A stretch of DNA of 64,000 bases from Portulaca oleracea (GCA_029582165.1 CM055881.1:27646094-27710093); one strand, 5' to 3'; counted from the stretch's first letter, positions 1 through 11,410 are shown. Translations and numbers: made by a program. The notes: generated by a model from the sequence alone, not told the origin.

Positions 1-1395
1 CAAGACGAAAAATGGAAAATGGTGAGTTCTCTTCTTGAATTGTCTTGCAAGTTGCCATGATGAGGATGGTGAGTGATGTCTGAGCCCCCAGTTGAAATGG
101 CGTAAAACAGGATACCAATGGAAAACTCGGCCTGATTAAGCTCCTTGATGATATGGTTGACATGCTTAACTTCAATGACATGGTTAGGAACCCGAAGCAC
201 TAGGAGGGATCAAGTGGTAAGCCATATTGATTTCCCTTGCCTTTTCCCTATCTTTCCTGGTTCTTTTATTTAGGGTGGAACATGTAAGCACCAAGCCCCC
301 AGTATCAGTGAACAAGCGTCTTTAGGTGAGTCAGAATGATTGACCTAGGTGGATGTCACCTTCAAGTAACGCCCTATTTTGATGCAGCTGGCTTCTTGTT
401 CTGCTAAAGGAGTTATCCCCCACTCAGTTGTTCTGAAAGCAGGGATTAACTTACGAATCTCATACATGCATTAATGACCGAATCAGAAGAGCTCACAAGG
501 TGATGGGGTGAAAATGGGAATGATGGAAAAGGTAGTGAAAGCTCATGCCCAAATAGAGGGCGAGATAAGGTTGTGAGTGGTTCGGTGAGGGTAGCGATTA
601 GATGTATCGGACAAGGTGGTGAATGGATGGGTGGTTCAATGGACAAAGGTTCGAACTGATGGAGGTGGATGAAATGGTCTATAGATGGAGCACCATGTCT
701 CGTTGATTTATCTTATAAGGAAAGAGATGGTCAAATGGCTATGGCTTGATAGATTCAGGTATGAAGGATGATCCAAGTCTGATGGGAAAGGTGGGTGCTT
801 TGTGAAGGAAATTTGACGGTTTTTCATTGTCCTGAAAGACCAAGGTCCCCTCTCCTTTTGCCTAGCCTGCCTAGTGAGGTTTTCGGGCTAGCCACTCTTT
901 ATTCTGTCTCTCAATGACCAAATGATTTGATGATGGGTTTTCTCTAAAGTGAATTGTAATGGTCGTGCCTCAAAGAAGTTCTCCTACGTATCCAGTGTGG
1001 AATTAGGCCATTCGTAGTTCAACAGATGCAACTTTAAATGATTGATGCCTCAAGAAAGACTTTGAGATGGGTCGAAAGTTCAATGGAAATGATAGGTGTG
1101 AAGGTTTGACGGGAAGGTTTTGGGATGTGTGCGAGTGACCAATGTAAATCGACAATTGCCTCTTATTCTTCCTTTCTTCTTTCTTTTTTTTGTATTTTTT
1201 CTTTTTTTTCTTTTTTGAATTCGACAACCTCAATCTATATTTCTCTTATCCATGATATTTGTCACCCGCAACATGTTAGTCGGCTTAAATGGATTTAGGG
1301 ATGAGGTGGTCATAAAATGAATGACTGAGTTCATGGACTAAGTATGTGATGGTTTGATGTTGGTTGACCGTTGATGGATATTCATAGTTTCAAAG
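1..1395. other. Unclassified non-coding DNA
   Basis: I see no supported gene, RNA or recognisable transposon in this stretch. Base composition is less AT-rich than the DNA around 6-9 kb, which may mean a decayed element or old genic DNA. Short open frames occur on both strands but none shows a domain, codon bias or splice structure that I can defend. A T-rich/pyrimidine tract lies at about 1157-1218. Confidence 0.5.
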
Positions 1396-1396
1396 G

Positions 1397-1732
1397 TAGG
1401 GGCGAGTAGCGGCGTATCGAGATGTAAATTTATTAGCAATATGGTTACATTTACTTCCATAAATGTTATTGTAAAATTCCATTGAAGCGTAAACCGTGTA
1501 TAGAATGCGGACCAAACCGTGTAAATTTCGATTTGGTTTAAGTTTCTTGATTTTAAATGTGGTTAACTTTTTCCAAATTGCGGTTTCGAGGTTTGGTTTA
1601 GGTTTTCATATATCAAAAGCGGTTAACCGCATGATGCGGTTTCGGTTTAAGTTTTCAAAATCCAAAAACCTCAAAACCGGTTAACCAATGCGGTTAACCT
1701 CGGTTGAGGTTAATTGGTTTTGGCCACCCCTA
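1397..1732. repeat. Degenerate GCGGTTTA / GGTTAACC motif tract, possible hAT-like remnant
   Basis: The tract is full of degenerate copies of GCGGTTTAGG and CGGTTAACC. It starts with TAGGGGCGAG and ends with the complement of TAGGGGTGGCC, so the ends look like short hAT-style inverted termini. The 8 bases outside each end (TTCAAAGG and CCAACAAG) do not match, so no TSD supports it. It abuts the truncated 3' end of LINE-A. Confidence 0.4.
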
Positions 1733-1999
1733 CCAACAAGAGTCATCACGCGGCTTAAAAGTCCACCAGTCCTGGCCCCGGATATACCGTTCATGGATCC
1801 ATTTGATCCATAGGCATTGTTTGTTATTAGCAATGGCCATCACTTGTTTCCCGATCAGAACAGAGTTCCAATGTTGGAGGTGCTTAAGGCCTAGACCTCC
1901 TTTGGCCTTTGGGAGGCAAATGGTATCCCAAGAGAAGGGGGGCCTTTTATGATGGTGATCGTCTGAGTTCCAGAGGAAATCCCGACAGATTTGCGTCAC
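1730..1999 (-). pseudogene. LINE-A ORF2 C-terminal fragment after RT
   Basis: The peptide contains FLWNSDDHHHKRPPFSWD, then ICLPKAKGGLGLKHLQHWN and a later KQCLWIKWIHERY. This matches the conserved segment that follows the RT domain in plant L1 elements. It stops at about 1733, where LINE sequence ends, so the cysteine-rich zf-RVT module expected next is absent. Confidence 0.85.
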
Positions 2000-2111
2000 C
2001 CTACTGATAACTTCTTGCGGGATGATAAAAATGGTTGCCCATAAAGAATAAATTCACATCAAGACTGTTAGTTAGAGTGATACGACCCGCGTATGAGATG
2101 TTGCTTAACTT

Positions 2112-3657
2112 CTAGACAGCTATTCGGGAAGTCATTTTTTCCACGAGACGGGTGCAATCCATCTTGCTAATTCTCCCATCTATTATCGGAATCCCGAGGT
2201 AGCTGAAGGGGAGAGAGCTCTCATTGAAACCCGTATGATGAAGAATATCTTGTTTTGTGCGGCTGTCGACATTCACATAAATTGTTGATTTTGCAGCATT
2301 TAGCAGTGAGGCCTGAAGTAGCCTGGAAATGGGTGAGTGCATCAGTGAGTAGATGAATGGAATGTTGGTTTGCCGCACTGAACACCATCAGATCATCCGC
2401 AAAGACTAGGTGATTGAGCTTGAGCGAAGAGCAACGAGGATAGAATTTAAAGGACGGGTCCAGAGCAACTTTGTTGAAACCTCGGGAGAGGTACTCCATA
2501 GTGAGCACAAATAGGAGAGGAGAAATGGGATCTCCTTGACGAAGCCCGCGACCACCTTTAAAGAAGTCGTAGTTTTTTGCGTTTACCTAAAGCGTAAAGG
2601 AAGTAGTCGTGACACAATTCATTATCCAGTTCAGGAAAAGAGGGGGGAACCCAAGACCTTCAAGAAATTCTTTGATAAAATCCCAGTGAACCGTGTCGAA
2701 TGCTTTCTGAAGGTCAATTTTCAGAAGGCATCTAGATTGCGTGCTCTTCCGTCTGAAACTTCTAGCGGGTTCCTGACACATAAGAACTTGTGTGGGAGCT
2801 CCCAGCCGGGGACAAAAGCAGCTTGGTTCTCGCTAATGATAGAGGGGAGGATGTCTTTGAGACGGCTAGCAAGCAGTTTTGAGATGCATTTATAAATGAC
2901 ATTGCAACATGATATAAGCCAGAAGTCCACTGGGCTCGAGGGGGAGTCTACCTTGGAGATCAAAGTGAGGGTCGTTGTGTTGAGTGCTCTTAGGATTTGC
3001 CCCGACTCAAAAAATTCCTTGACGGCTTTGCAGACAAACGACCCAATTTTATCTCAGGATCTTTTGAAAAAACCCGCTAGTGTAGCCATCGGGACCGGGG
3101 GATTTATGATTTGGGATGGTGAACATGGCTTCTTTTATATCCTCATCAGAGAAAGGGATACACAGGGCATGCTTCTGGTTTGCGTTCAGAACTGGCCCAT
3201 TGCCGAGAATTTCTTTGTTGATATGAACTCTTTGAGTATCTTGTTGTCCCAGCATGGATTGATAAAAATCTTCCAGAGCTTGGCCCACCTGGTCATAGCC
3301 TTCCACCTGTTGATTGTTGGCATCCCTGATTTTATAGATGGTATTCTCGAGTTTCCTCTGCTTCATTTTGGTGAAGAAATATTTTGAGCAAGTATCATCA
3401 AAGAATGAAGCTTCAATCTTGCTTTGCTGAGAAATGAGGGATATGGAAGAGTGAAGAATATCTATATAATTCTTCTTGGCCTCCTGCTCACATGCCATAA
3501 GAAGAGGGTCAGTGGGATTTTGGGTGAGCTGTCTTTGAATATTCTCCAATCGGCCTCTGGCCAATTCTTGCTGTTGGTGAATATCTATGTATTTATCCCT
3601 GTTGAGTTGCTTGAAAGGCCCTTTCATGCGTTTCAACATCTGGAAGAGGGTGTACAT
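2112..3657 (-). pseudogene. LINE-A ORF2: reverse transcriptase domain, broken
   Basis: RT blocks appear in order on the minus strand but in several frames. The KSPGPDGYTSGFFQK block lies at the end of frame 3657-3049. SKLLASRLKDILP and the ENQAAFVPG block lie in 2963-2721. The palm motif A, LLKIDLQKAFDTVHW, lies in 2781-2587. The catalytic motif C, FADDLMVFS, lies in 2508-2221. Both catalytic Asp residues of motif C are kept, unlike in LINE-B. There are at least four frame breaks. The frames that overlap it on the plus strand are shadows. Confidence 0.88.
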
Positions 3658-3723
3658 ATGATACCTAGTTGGCCTATTGTCAATAGCCTCTTGTACAATG
3701 TCATTGAAAGATGAGTCATTAGC

Positions 3724-4457
3724 CTACATATCAAAGAATTTGAAATTTGGTTTGGGTCTTGGGCCGTCAAGAGTTTGCAAATAAATGGGCTTGTGGTCAA
3801 AGATAACTTGCATAAGGTACTCAGCTCGTAGATTATCCACTTTAATGAGCATATCATTGTTGACAAACAACCTGTCAATTTTTGAATGTACATGCCCATT
3901 AGTCCAGCTGTATGAGGCTCCATGGCGGTGGACTTCTGTAAGCTGACAGTAGTCCACACAGTCCTTGAAGTCCAAGGTTTCTGTGTGCGTAATGGCTGTC
4001 CCATAGCTCTATCATCGACATGAATGACTGAGTTGAAATCCCCAATCAGGCTCCATGGACCCGTGATGGTGCTACTAATTTGTTGCAGAGTATCCCAGAG
4101 CTCCTTCCTGTCCTGAGCTTTATTAAAAGCATAGATGAAAGTAATGGCGAAAGACATACCTGTGTTATTGTCACGACCTATGCAGTGAATCATTTGTGGG
4201 TGAGTAATCCAAGGAGTGAGCGGGACAGCCTTGTTCCTCCAAGCAAGGAAAATACGCCCACCGTGATGGACCTGAAAGTTGGAGTGGGTTCTCCAATTAC
4301 GAAAAATGCCCTTTGTAAGCATTGATTCTTTCTCCTTCTTAACCTTTGTTTCGATTAAACAGACAATATCAGTATAATAGGCATGCAAGAAGACCTTTAA
4401 GTCCTCTTGCTTGCTGGGGTCATTAAGACCCCTTACGCTCCATGAGAGGAGCTTCAT
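3724..4457 (-). pseudogene. LINE-A ORF2 N-terminal: AP-like endonuclease
   Basis: The minus frame opens at 4457 with MKLLSWSVRGLNDPSKQED, the typical start of plant L1 endonuclease. It has the ETKVKK metal-binding Glu region and GDFNSV (the GDFN motif). The frame then shifts into 3975-3724, with SWTNGHVHSKIDRLFVN and a terminal FDHKPI where the family has SDHxP, so the conserved Ser is lost. In active elements this domain nicks the target DNA for target-primed reverse transcription. The frameshift and the altered SDH box make activity unlikely. Confidence 0.87.
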
Positions 4458-5625
4458 ATAGGCACCCCAATTGCGGGGTTAGGATTTTGCTCCTGTGCTA
4501 CTGTGCAATCGACCTCGGTCTCTTCTTCCTGATTCGTTTTAGCATCTAAGGCTTGAAAACGATTGCTCAAGGGTGTAGATGTTCCCACTGTTTTTGCATT
4601 CGGTGTTTTGGGACTCACTGCTCGGGTTGGTTGGATAAAACCATTGTCATCAACTTCCCGGGCTTTTTTAATTCGCCATTCGTTCTGCGCTTTGGAGTGC
4701 TTCCCCTTTTGAAAAACTTGTTCTTCATTCTTAGATTCACTGAGCATTTTCTTGCACTCCTGCACGTTGTGGCCCAGCATGTCATAGTGAGAGCACTTGA
4801 TGGGTTTCCAGTCATATTCAACCTTTTGTTTCACTATCTGATATCTTTCATCCATGAAGTTGTTCTCATATGGAAAAGAGCAATCCAGTTTGACTTCTAC
4901 GAGAACTTTAGCACAAGAAAGGTTAGTTCTTTCTTTGTGGCTTTATCAGTTTTGATGGGGGGGGGGGGATGCCTAGAAGACTTGCTAGGCTACTTAGATT
5001 GGGCAAACTCCAATACTGCATATCTAAGCATGGAAATTTGAGCCAAATCGAGATGGTCTTTATTGCATCAACGTCTATTTTCTGATCCGGATTCCATGGC
5101 TTGACAATGAAAGGCTTATTATCAAAATAAATAAATGCCATGTACAAGAACAACCTTCTTGTCTTCCTCTTTGTTAAATCTGACTAAGAATAATCCTTTT
5201 CGAATAGAGGATATATGAGTGATTTCATATAATGCACATATCCTCTTAATGAAACCTTCAATGACTTGGAAAGGAGGGTGCAATCCGAGGACGCAACATA
5301 ATACTGCATTGCTCCAGTAAGTGACTTCCTCTTCTACTAGCAATTTTTCCAATCTTGCAACTGGAGTACCATCAATTGTTATTGCTTCCTTATACTCTAA
5401 CGCAGTGCCTGCATTCTGATCAAACAGAGAGGCATATGTGGTTTTTTGGGCATTCACTGTTTCATCCATGTCGTTCGTCTCCTTTAACAGCTCCTGCAAC
5501 GAATCTGCTGGAGATCTGGGTGGACTTGGGTCAGGATTACTCATGCCAGATGATTGCTTCACCTTTAATCTTGTTGCCATTCGATTTTTCCCATTAGTTG
5601 CAGATGTTTTCTTCCCATTTGCCAT
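4454..5625 (-). pseudogene. LINE-A ORF1: DUF4283-like domain plus zinc knuckle, frameshifted
   Basis: ORF1 starts at the ATG at 5625 (MANGKKTSATNGKNRM) and runs through three frames: 5625-5122, 5153-4923 and 4855-4454. The middle part has the DUF4283 signature of plant LINE ORF1 proteins (PFIVKPWNPD, then ISIWLKFPCLDMQYWS, then LSSLASLLGIPPPP). The last part carries a CCHC-type knuckle, CSHYDMLGHNVQEC, in which the second Cys is replaced by Tyr. One frame break coincides with a G run at about 4957-4966, so it may be a slippage mutation or a sequencing artefact. The family role is binding of the element RNA. The product is inferred to be non-functional. Confidence 0.85.
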
Positions 5626-5675
5626 GGCGAGGGTTCAGAGAAAACCCTAGGCGAAGAAAAAACTACTTTTTTTAT

Positions 5676-5683
5676 ATATTCAA

Positions 5684-5719
<36 letters not shown>

Positions 5720-5742
5720 ATATAATATAATATAATATATAT
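5676..5742. repeat. (TA)n / (TAATA)n microsatellite
   Basis: An almost pure TA run is followed by TATAA-type repeats just upstream of the LINE-A 5' end. Short open frames called across it are repeat translation. Confidence 0.9.
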
Positions 5743-6593
5743 ACGTGAAAAATAAATAATTCAATCTTAATAAATTCAACTAACATAATTATTGATAATT
5801 TAATAATTAATAACAATCTCATGCATTATATGGGATATATAATGCTAGTTATACTCTTACGATAGATAAAAACTTTTTATTATAAATTTAATGATTGTAT
5901 TTTATTTAATAAAATATTATATATAAAGAGAGAAATTAATATTTTAAAATTTTAAAATTTTAAAATTTGCCTTATTTGATTGTATTTTCTATTTTAAAAA
6001 TCGGGGGTTGGTACCACTCTCGGATGGAACCTATGGATTGCCATTTTGTATGTCGTTTTGGCATTTTCAATGAGTTTGCGTGTTTAGGTTCGTACCTTTT
6101 TTTGTTTTTTTTTTTTAAGGTTTTACTAGTATATAACTAAACTAGGCAATAGACATGCCGCATGCATGCATGTGTTGTTTGGTTTAGTATAAACAAATGA
6201 ATCAAGATTAGTGTAATTGAATGGCGTGAATTGTATTTGTACAGCTCTGATTGGTCCAAGCTGATAGAATCTTGTTTGGATTTGATCCTCCTCTTCTTTT
6301 TAGGAGAACCCTCAGCATTTCACTGTTCCTACCACATGCACGCATATCCGGCCATGCTTCAAATAACAGACACCAATATTTGCCCGGGAGGATATGTGAA
6401 GCGTAAAGCGTTGACTGGTTTATAGCATGTACTATTTTTTTTTGTTGCATATTAAATTATTTTTACTGTTTTTTTGTTCATAAAAAAATTATCGTTTTTT
6501 AAAAATACAGTTAAATTCCATCAAAAAAAATATAGTTAAATATTGATAATTTTAATTATAAATTCTTCAAGATTTAGGCACCATTTTTTTATG
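5743..6593. other. AT-rich intergenic DNA
   Basis: Long A/T runs and a four-fold TTTTAAAAT repeat at about 5942-5968. I see no supported gene or bounded element. Confidence 0.5.
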
Positions 6594-6728
6594 CAGTACC
6601 GCAAGTTACCGCAACCTACCGCAATCTACCGCAACCTACTATTTACTTTATTATTAAAATCCCAAAGATTTTCAATTACCGCAGCGCAACTTATCGCAAC
6701 CCACCGCAACTTACCGCACCGCAATTCC
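6594..6728. repeat. Degenerate ACCGCAAC(C/T)T repeat tract
   Basis: Two blocks (about 6598-6640 and 6678-6728) contain closely spaced copies of ACCGCAACCTACCGCAAT-like units, about 11 bp each. The same CCGCA-rich wording occurs on the termini of the MITE at 9938-10161, so this may be a subterminal remnant of that family. Confidence 0.55.
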
Positions 6729-6859
6729 ACCATATAATATTAAATTTGTAATGAAAAATAATATACAAATTCACTTGTTAATAAAACTATTATATAAGTA
6801 ATTATCAATCAAAGAGTAACATTGAAAATTGTTACAATCAATAAAATGACAATTAATAT

Positions 6860-7040
6860 GGAAAGGAGGGGATACTACGTGCCTCCATTTCAAATTAATT
6901 GTTCTTTTGATTATTTTAGTGAAAATAATACGATTATTTTTACTAATTACTAATCTCTTGAAAGATAAAAATATCTTAGCGAATGAATTAAAAAAGATAA
7001 AATAATTATTATTATGAAGGATGACTTGGTAGAGTAGCTA
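6860..7040. repeat. Possible degraded Stowaway-type MITE end
   Basis: The start reads GCCTCCATTTCAAATTAATT at about 6881, close to the common plant Stowaway terminus CTCCCTCCGTTTCAAAATAA. I cannot find the matching inverted end or a TA duplication with certainty. Nothing else is recognisable between 6729 and 7040 apart from AT-rich DNA. Confidence 0.3.
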
Positions 7041-7045
7041 TTACT

Positions 7046-7195
7046 GGGGGGGGGGGGCACGAAAAACCGAAACCAAGAGTCAAACCGGAAACTAGAAATC
7101 AAACCATAAATCTATAAAAACAGAATTGGTAAAACTGGTTAACCATTTCACATTTTTTAAAATGCGGTTTAGGTTAACCGAACCGATTTAAGTTT
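7046..7195. repeat. Poly-G followed by AACCGAAACC / GGTTAACC motif tract
   Basis: A run of about 12 G leads into GCACGAAAAACCGAAACC and then several GGTTAACCGAACC-like motifs. This is the same wording as the tract at 1397-1732 in opposite order, suggesting an end of a related non-autonomous element. The other end is not found. Confidence 0.4.
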
Positions 7196-7199
7196 ATTT

Positions 7200-7790
7200 T
7201 TGTGAAGTGGTTGAAAAATAAGATTACCGACCTAGAGGGGATGAATAGGGTGATCACAAAAATATTAAATAAAATAACATATGGAAATTAAAATGTTGAA
7301 ATAAATAGGGAAAAATAAAGGAGACGAAACACGATGATTGTTAACGATGTTCCTCTAAATTTGAATGTCGGAGTACGTCACCGTCTAGAGTTCCCCAACT
7401 GTAGGATGCATGGAATATCGAGCTCTTGTGAGAATGGATCGTAGACAATCTTAGAGTCTTCTCTACTCTCAAGATCTATCTCACCACTTAATTTCACCTC
7501 TCAATTAAGTGTGAGAGGAGTCAACCTCTCAACTCTTAGTCCTCACCCTAATTTGGCTCAATTAATGAAGAGAAATTTAATACAATAATTTTTTTATCTC
7601 ACACTCAACAATAGTAGGAAATAATGATGCTCAAGAGAAAAGTATGCTTGTACCTTCTTATACCTTCTCTTGTCCTCTTGAATGACCAATGACTCCTTGT
7701 ATTTATAGTGTGTGCTTGAACGAGTAGAAAATGTTTTGGTTCGACCAAGATTTGAACCTTAGTTGAAAGCTAAAAATTAAGAATAATTAC
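7200..7790 (-). repeat. Possible minus-strand copia-type LTR or leader remnant
   Basis: The stretch contains ACCTAGAGGGGATGAATAGG near its left end and, read on the minus strand, a TATA-like element at about 7698-7706 followed by a pyrimidine-rich leader. This resembles copia LTR or leader sequences. No terminal TG...CA pair or TSD was found, so the identity is tentative. Confidence 0.3.
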
Positions 7791-7895
7791 CACTTAGCTA
7801 CCATTTCTTTAGTGATATAAATGTCAACTTAAAAAATAACAAACTCATGCCTTTAGACTACAAATATTGGTACACAATTTAAATAATATTCATTA

Positions 7896-8118
7896 GTTTT
7901 ATAAAAAAATATTCATTAGTTAGTCTTTCTTCCACCAAATTTACTATTATAATATATGATTCTCAATATAAAAAGCAAACTAAACTAAACTTTTAAGCAA
8001 TATTAAAGTGTAAAACTCCTTTTAAAAATGTATATTATTGTTCTACGTTTTCTTTAATAATTGTAAAAAGAAAATAAAATATTGCAACTAACATTATGAT
8101 AAAAATGTAAACTATTAA
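7896..8118 (+). repeat. Direct repeat, copy 1 (about 540 bp offset)
   Basis: A segment of about 220 bp including CTTTCTTCCACCAAATTTAC is repeated at 8428-8648 in the same orientation, with many small differences. No gene lies in it; the sequence is AT-rich. Confidence 0.7.
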
Positions 8119-8427
8119 CTACATTAGTGACATAGGTATCATATGAAATTAAAATGAACAAAAAATGACCAAGTATCGATATTTGTATCAATGTATAAGA
8201 TAAAATATTGAGAATATTATGGTCATTTACAACAAGTAAAATATTATTTCTTATTAGAAAAAATTGTTCATAAATTACAAATATGATCATCATCAAATAC
8301 ATAAACTGTAAGTTCATAAAAAAATTAGACCCTAAGATTCTTGATTTATTCTCCTAATTTAATTATACAAAACTAATAATACAAAAAAAACTAAAATATA
8401 CTTAATATACAATTAAAATAATATTAA

Positions 8428-8648
8428 TAAGCTTTCTATAAAAAAAAACATTCATGAATCAATCTTTCTTCCACCAAAATTACAATTATAATATATGAAT
8501 CCCAATATAAAGATTAGATTAAGGTAAATATAAGAGATATTAAAGCATAAAACTCCAATAAAAAACCTATATTATTGTTCTATTTTTTTTAATAATTGAA
8601 AAAAGAAAAAAAAACTATTAACATTACGATAAAAAATGTAAATTAATC
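8428..8648 (+). repeat. Direct repeat, copy 2
   Basis: Aligned to 7896-8118 with an offset of about 540 bp. Shared blocks include TCTTTCTTCCACCAAA, ATATTATTGTTCTA and TTAACATTA(C/T)GATAAAAA. Confidence 0.7.
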
Positions 8649-9937
8649 TCTCTTTGTTATAAAAAAAAAAGTAATACAACTTCGTTTTGATTGATGTTGC
8701 AAGTGTTGATATATGCTTAAATTTAGAATTAATGATTACTTTAAAATTTATAACTATTAGTTTTTACTACTAAATGGTAATGATTTAATAATTTCTCTAA
8801 ACATTTTTATTTTAATTATTTTCATTAAAATAATTTATATTTATTTATGAAAATAGTTTTCCAACAAAATCATATTTATAATGCATATACATAGTTTCTA
8901 TTATTTTACTCATTTATTTGCTGTTGAAAAAGATTTAAAGTTAATAATAGAGTTGTTTGCATTTATTCAAATTAAATAATAAAAATTAATATTGTTCTTT
9001 ATTATGTGTAATTAAGATAATATTAAAAATAAATATAGATTTTAGTAAAACATAAATTAAGTTTGAGGACAATAAATTGATTTGACTGTACGCCGAATCT
9101 TGATGGTCTTGAGGTAGTGGTGGATAAGTTCAGAAGCCTGGGCTGGTTGTGATTTGCGCGAGAAAGACGGCTATGGAGGCCTGGCTGTTGGCGTTTGAGC
9201 GAAAAAAATAAAAAAAGTATTGGGATTAGTAGTCACATGAGGGTACAGGTGAAAGTATTGGGCTTGGGTTTTCTAAATCTTTTTGTTTATTTTGGGCCCA
9301 TCTTGCAATGGTGGCAGGTCCAATTTTATTTTCAGCATTCATTTCTTCATTTTTTTTCAATTTTAATTAACAGCCTATAAAATTCAAATAAACTACATAA
9401 AAGTCATAATTGAATATTTATTTTGTGCTAAACCAAGTACAAAGTTGTAGGTAAAATATTCAAAAAAAATTCCTTGAACAAGAGCCCACTATCGTATTTA
9501 AGTTTTCAAAAATCATAGACCCGCTCGCAATAAAGAGATCTTCACTCAAAATGGCAAATTGTGACGACATTTAAATGAAAAAAATATATTTTTGAGTTAA
9601 AAATCACAATAAAAAGTTTACACGTAAATCTTTCATTAACTCCCTTCAAATACATCCTCATATCAAACTTGAATGCGGTGGAAAACGTTTAATCATGTTT
9701 TGGAGTCATCACGAAGGACAAACTAGTATTGATTAGTTGGGGCTTGGGGGAGGGACGGGGGAATCATTATCAACGAAGTAATTCACCTAATAAAAGCATC
9801 CATTAGATATGCTTTAAGTAAAGCATTCTTGGTATATGTTTCAATGAGTACCAATTAAGTATATAATCATATTTTTGTTTGTCTTAATAAACCAACGTAG
9901 ATGGTGGTTTCTCCTTCCTCCTTTTTAAATCAGTACT
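8649..9937. other. AT-rich intergenic DNA, no supported gene
   Basis: Mostly A/T-rich. A slightly more GC-balanced patch at about 9060-9310 holds short frames without a recognisable domain. I see nothing else to annotate. Confidence 0.5.
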
Positions 9938-10161
9938 AGCCCTGTTCTTTTTCTGCGGTATTTTGCGGAATGGTGTGGTATGGTGTGGTGGAATTGTGGT
10001 GGATTATTGGTATTTGGGGTAGATGAGGAGAGAATGTAAAAAGTAGAGGAGAAAAGTGAGGAGAGAGAAAAGTAATGATTTGTGGTAAAGTGTGGTGAGT
10101 TGTTGCAAACTACGGTATGTTGTGGCACCGCAGTTTGCCAACCGCAGAAAAGAACAGGGCC
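9938..10161. mobile_element. Small MITE with GCCCTGTTCTTTT(T)CTGCGGT termini
   Basis: The left end at 9939 reads GCCCTGTTCTTTTTCTGCGG, and the right end is the near-perfect inverse (ACCGCAGAAAAGAACAGGGC at 10141-10160). Inside are many TGTGGTG / GTGGTAT motifs. It is about 222 bp with no coding capacity. The right flank has TTA directly after GGCC, as in PIF/Harbinger insertions, but the left flank is not a clean match, so the superfamily is unsure. Confidence 0.75.
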
Positions 10162-10343
10162 TTAACCGGCTCGTCTTAAGGAAGGATTTCAAAATACACC
10201 TGACTCGTAGTTTTAATGTCAAATTTTCCTGAACTCGAAATACATCTGACCTATATTTGCCCTAACTAAATATACATATGACCCGTATTTAACCTGCTCA
10301 TCTGAATTGATAGGTTTAGTAACTTAATTTTCATTTAATTCTA

Positions 10344-10511
10344 AAATCCTTGGTTACTGTACTCAAGGGCAAAAGAGTAAATTTGTGTATGAAATCCTTG
10401 ATTATTATACACAAGAACAAAAGAGTAAATTCATGAGTGAACATAGGCTACAAACAAGGCAAACACTTGATTAATTATTATATTCGAAGGTGAAATAGTA
10501 AATTTGCATGT
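10344..10511 (+). repeat. 48-bp tandem repeat, two good copies and one degenerate
   Basis: Units start at 10344 and 10392 (AAATCCTTG(G/A)TTA...AAAGAGTAAATT). A third, diverged unit lies at about 10466-10511 and includes GAAATAGTAAATTTGCATG. The rest of 10162-10870 has no supported gene. Confidence 0.7.
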
Positions 10512-11155
10512 AAACATAATGTAACTGATAAGCATGCTGCAAAATACAACAAAAACTATCTCTTTTATATTAGTTAAAGGAAAAGGATATGAATGTAGAG
10601 CTACATCAAGCTCATCATGGTAAGCATTCAATAAATTAAGATGCCACCAATGGTTTATACTTTGACCAAGTTTTGTTGGCATCTTTTTGTTTGGTCAGGC
10701 GCCTCATTCGATCCTTCTAATTAGAAATACGGATGGGTTTGGATTGACATGAAGGTAGACGTTCAATTTGGGAGGCCAACATGGGTCGTGTCACATTAAT
10801 ATGAACCATATTATGGGTCAACAACGCTCATATCATACGAACACGTGTCATTTCCGTCATGGTGGTGGCTTTTACATGTTAGGTTGGTTTTTTTTGACAT
10901 GGATCTTAATAACCTGATTGGCGATCATTACTCAATTGTCGCCATATTATTTCTTGAGAGAAATACCAGTGCTTGAGAGAACTCTGCTATCGTATTAAAT
11001 CCAATCGGATTGTGTGAGAATGTGCGATGAGATTAGATTGATTTCAATACATGTTGAGGATCAAATCACCCATTGTGATTGTGATCAAACTCTACTCTGC
11101 TCTATTTTTACGTAGTGGGTTGGTTTATGATCTTCATGGTTCATGAGTTTTTTCT

Positions 11156-11163
11156 CGTGTTGG
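11156..11163. repeat. hAT target-site duplication, left (CGTGTTGG)
   Basis: Identical to the 8 bases at 14357-14364, immediately outside the inverted termini. An 8-bp duplication is diagnostic of the hAT superfamily. Confidence 0.93.
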
Positions 11164-11410
11164 TAGGGATGACAGTGGGTCCTGAACTCGACTCAGACCT
11201 GGTCAGACCCAACCCATTAAGACGAGTCTAGGTCCAAAATTTTTTGGACCAATGGGTCAAGGTCAGGTCTAGGTCCAAAATAATTTGGCGGGTTTGGGTC
11301 CGGGTTTGGGCACGCACCTATGGACCCGAACCGCGGACCCATCAAAATTAAACATATATAATTTTTTTAAAAAAATGAGGACAAGAGCTATTGTGATTCG
11401 TGCAATTTAT

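Larger units (their letters stand above)
1733..5650 (-). mobile_element. LINE-A: decayed plant L1-type retrotransposon, 3' truncated
   Basis: On the minus strand the order is ORF1 (about 5625-4454), AP-type endonuclease (4457-3724), reverse transcriptase (3657-2112) and the post-RT region with the FLW...WD..CLPK..GGLG signature (1999-1730). This is the standard plant L1 layout. The frame is broken many times, so the copy is dead. The 5' end is close to the ORF1 start; the 3' end (zf-RVT/RNase H-like tail and poly-A) is missing and is replaced at about 1733 by the GGTTAACC-rich tract. Losing the 3' end is unusual, because LINEs are normally 5' truncated, and implies a later deletion or rearrangement. 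Confidence 0.9.

Noticed and set aside
1003..1233. Lys-rich 76-codon minus-strand frame
   Set aside because: The Lys run comes from a T-rich/pyrimidine tract; no domain or gene structure.
2536..2895. Plus-strand 119-codon frame and similar plus frames at 2896-3714, 4080-4325 and 4553-5041
   Set aside because: They are antisense shadows of the minus-strand LINE-A, whose conserved motifs read on the other strand.
5565..5822. Hydrophobic minus frame with an Ile-Tyr repeat
   Set aside because: It is a translation of the TA microsatellite running into the LINE-A ORF1 start.
1397..7195. GGTTAACC-rich tracts at 1397-1732 and 7046-7195 as two ends of one hAT element interrupted by LINE-A
   Set aside because: Attractive because the wording is inverted, but no 8-bp TSD matches and the DNA between holds other repeats unrelated to such an element.
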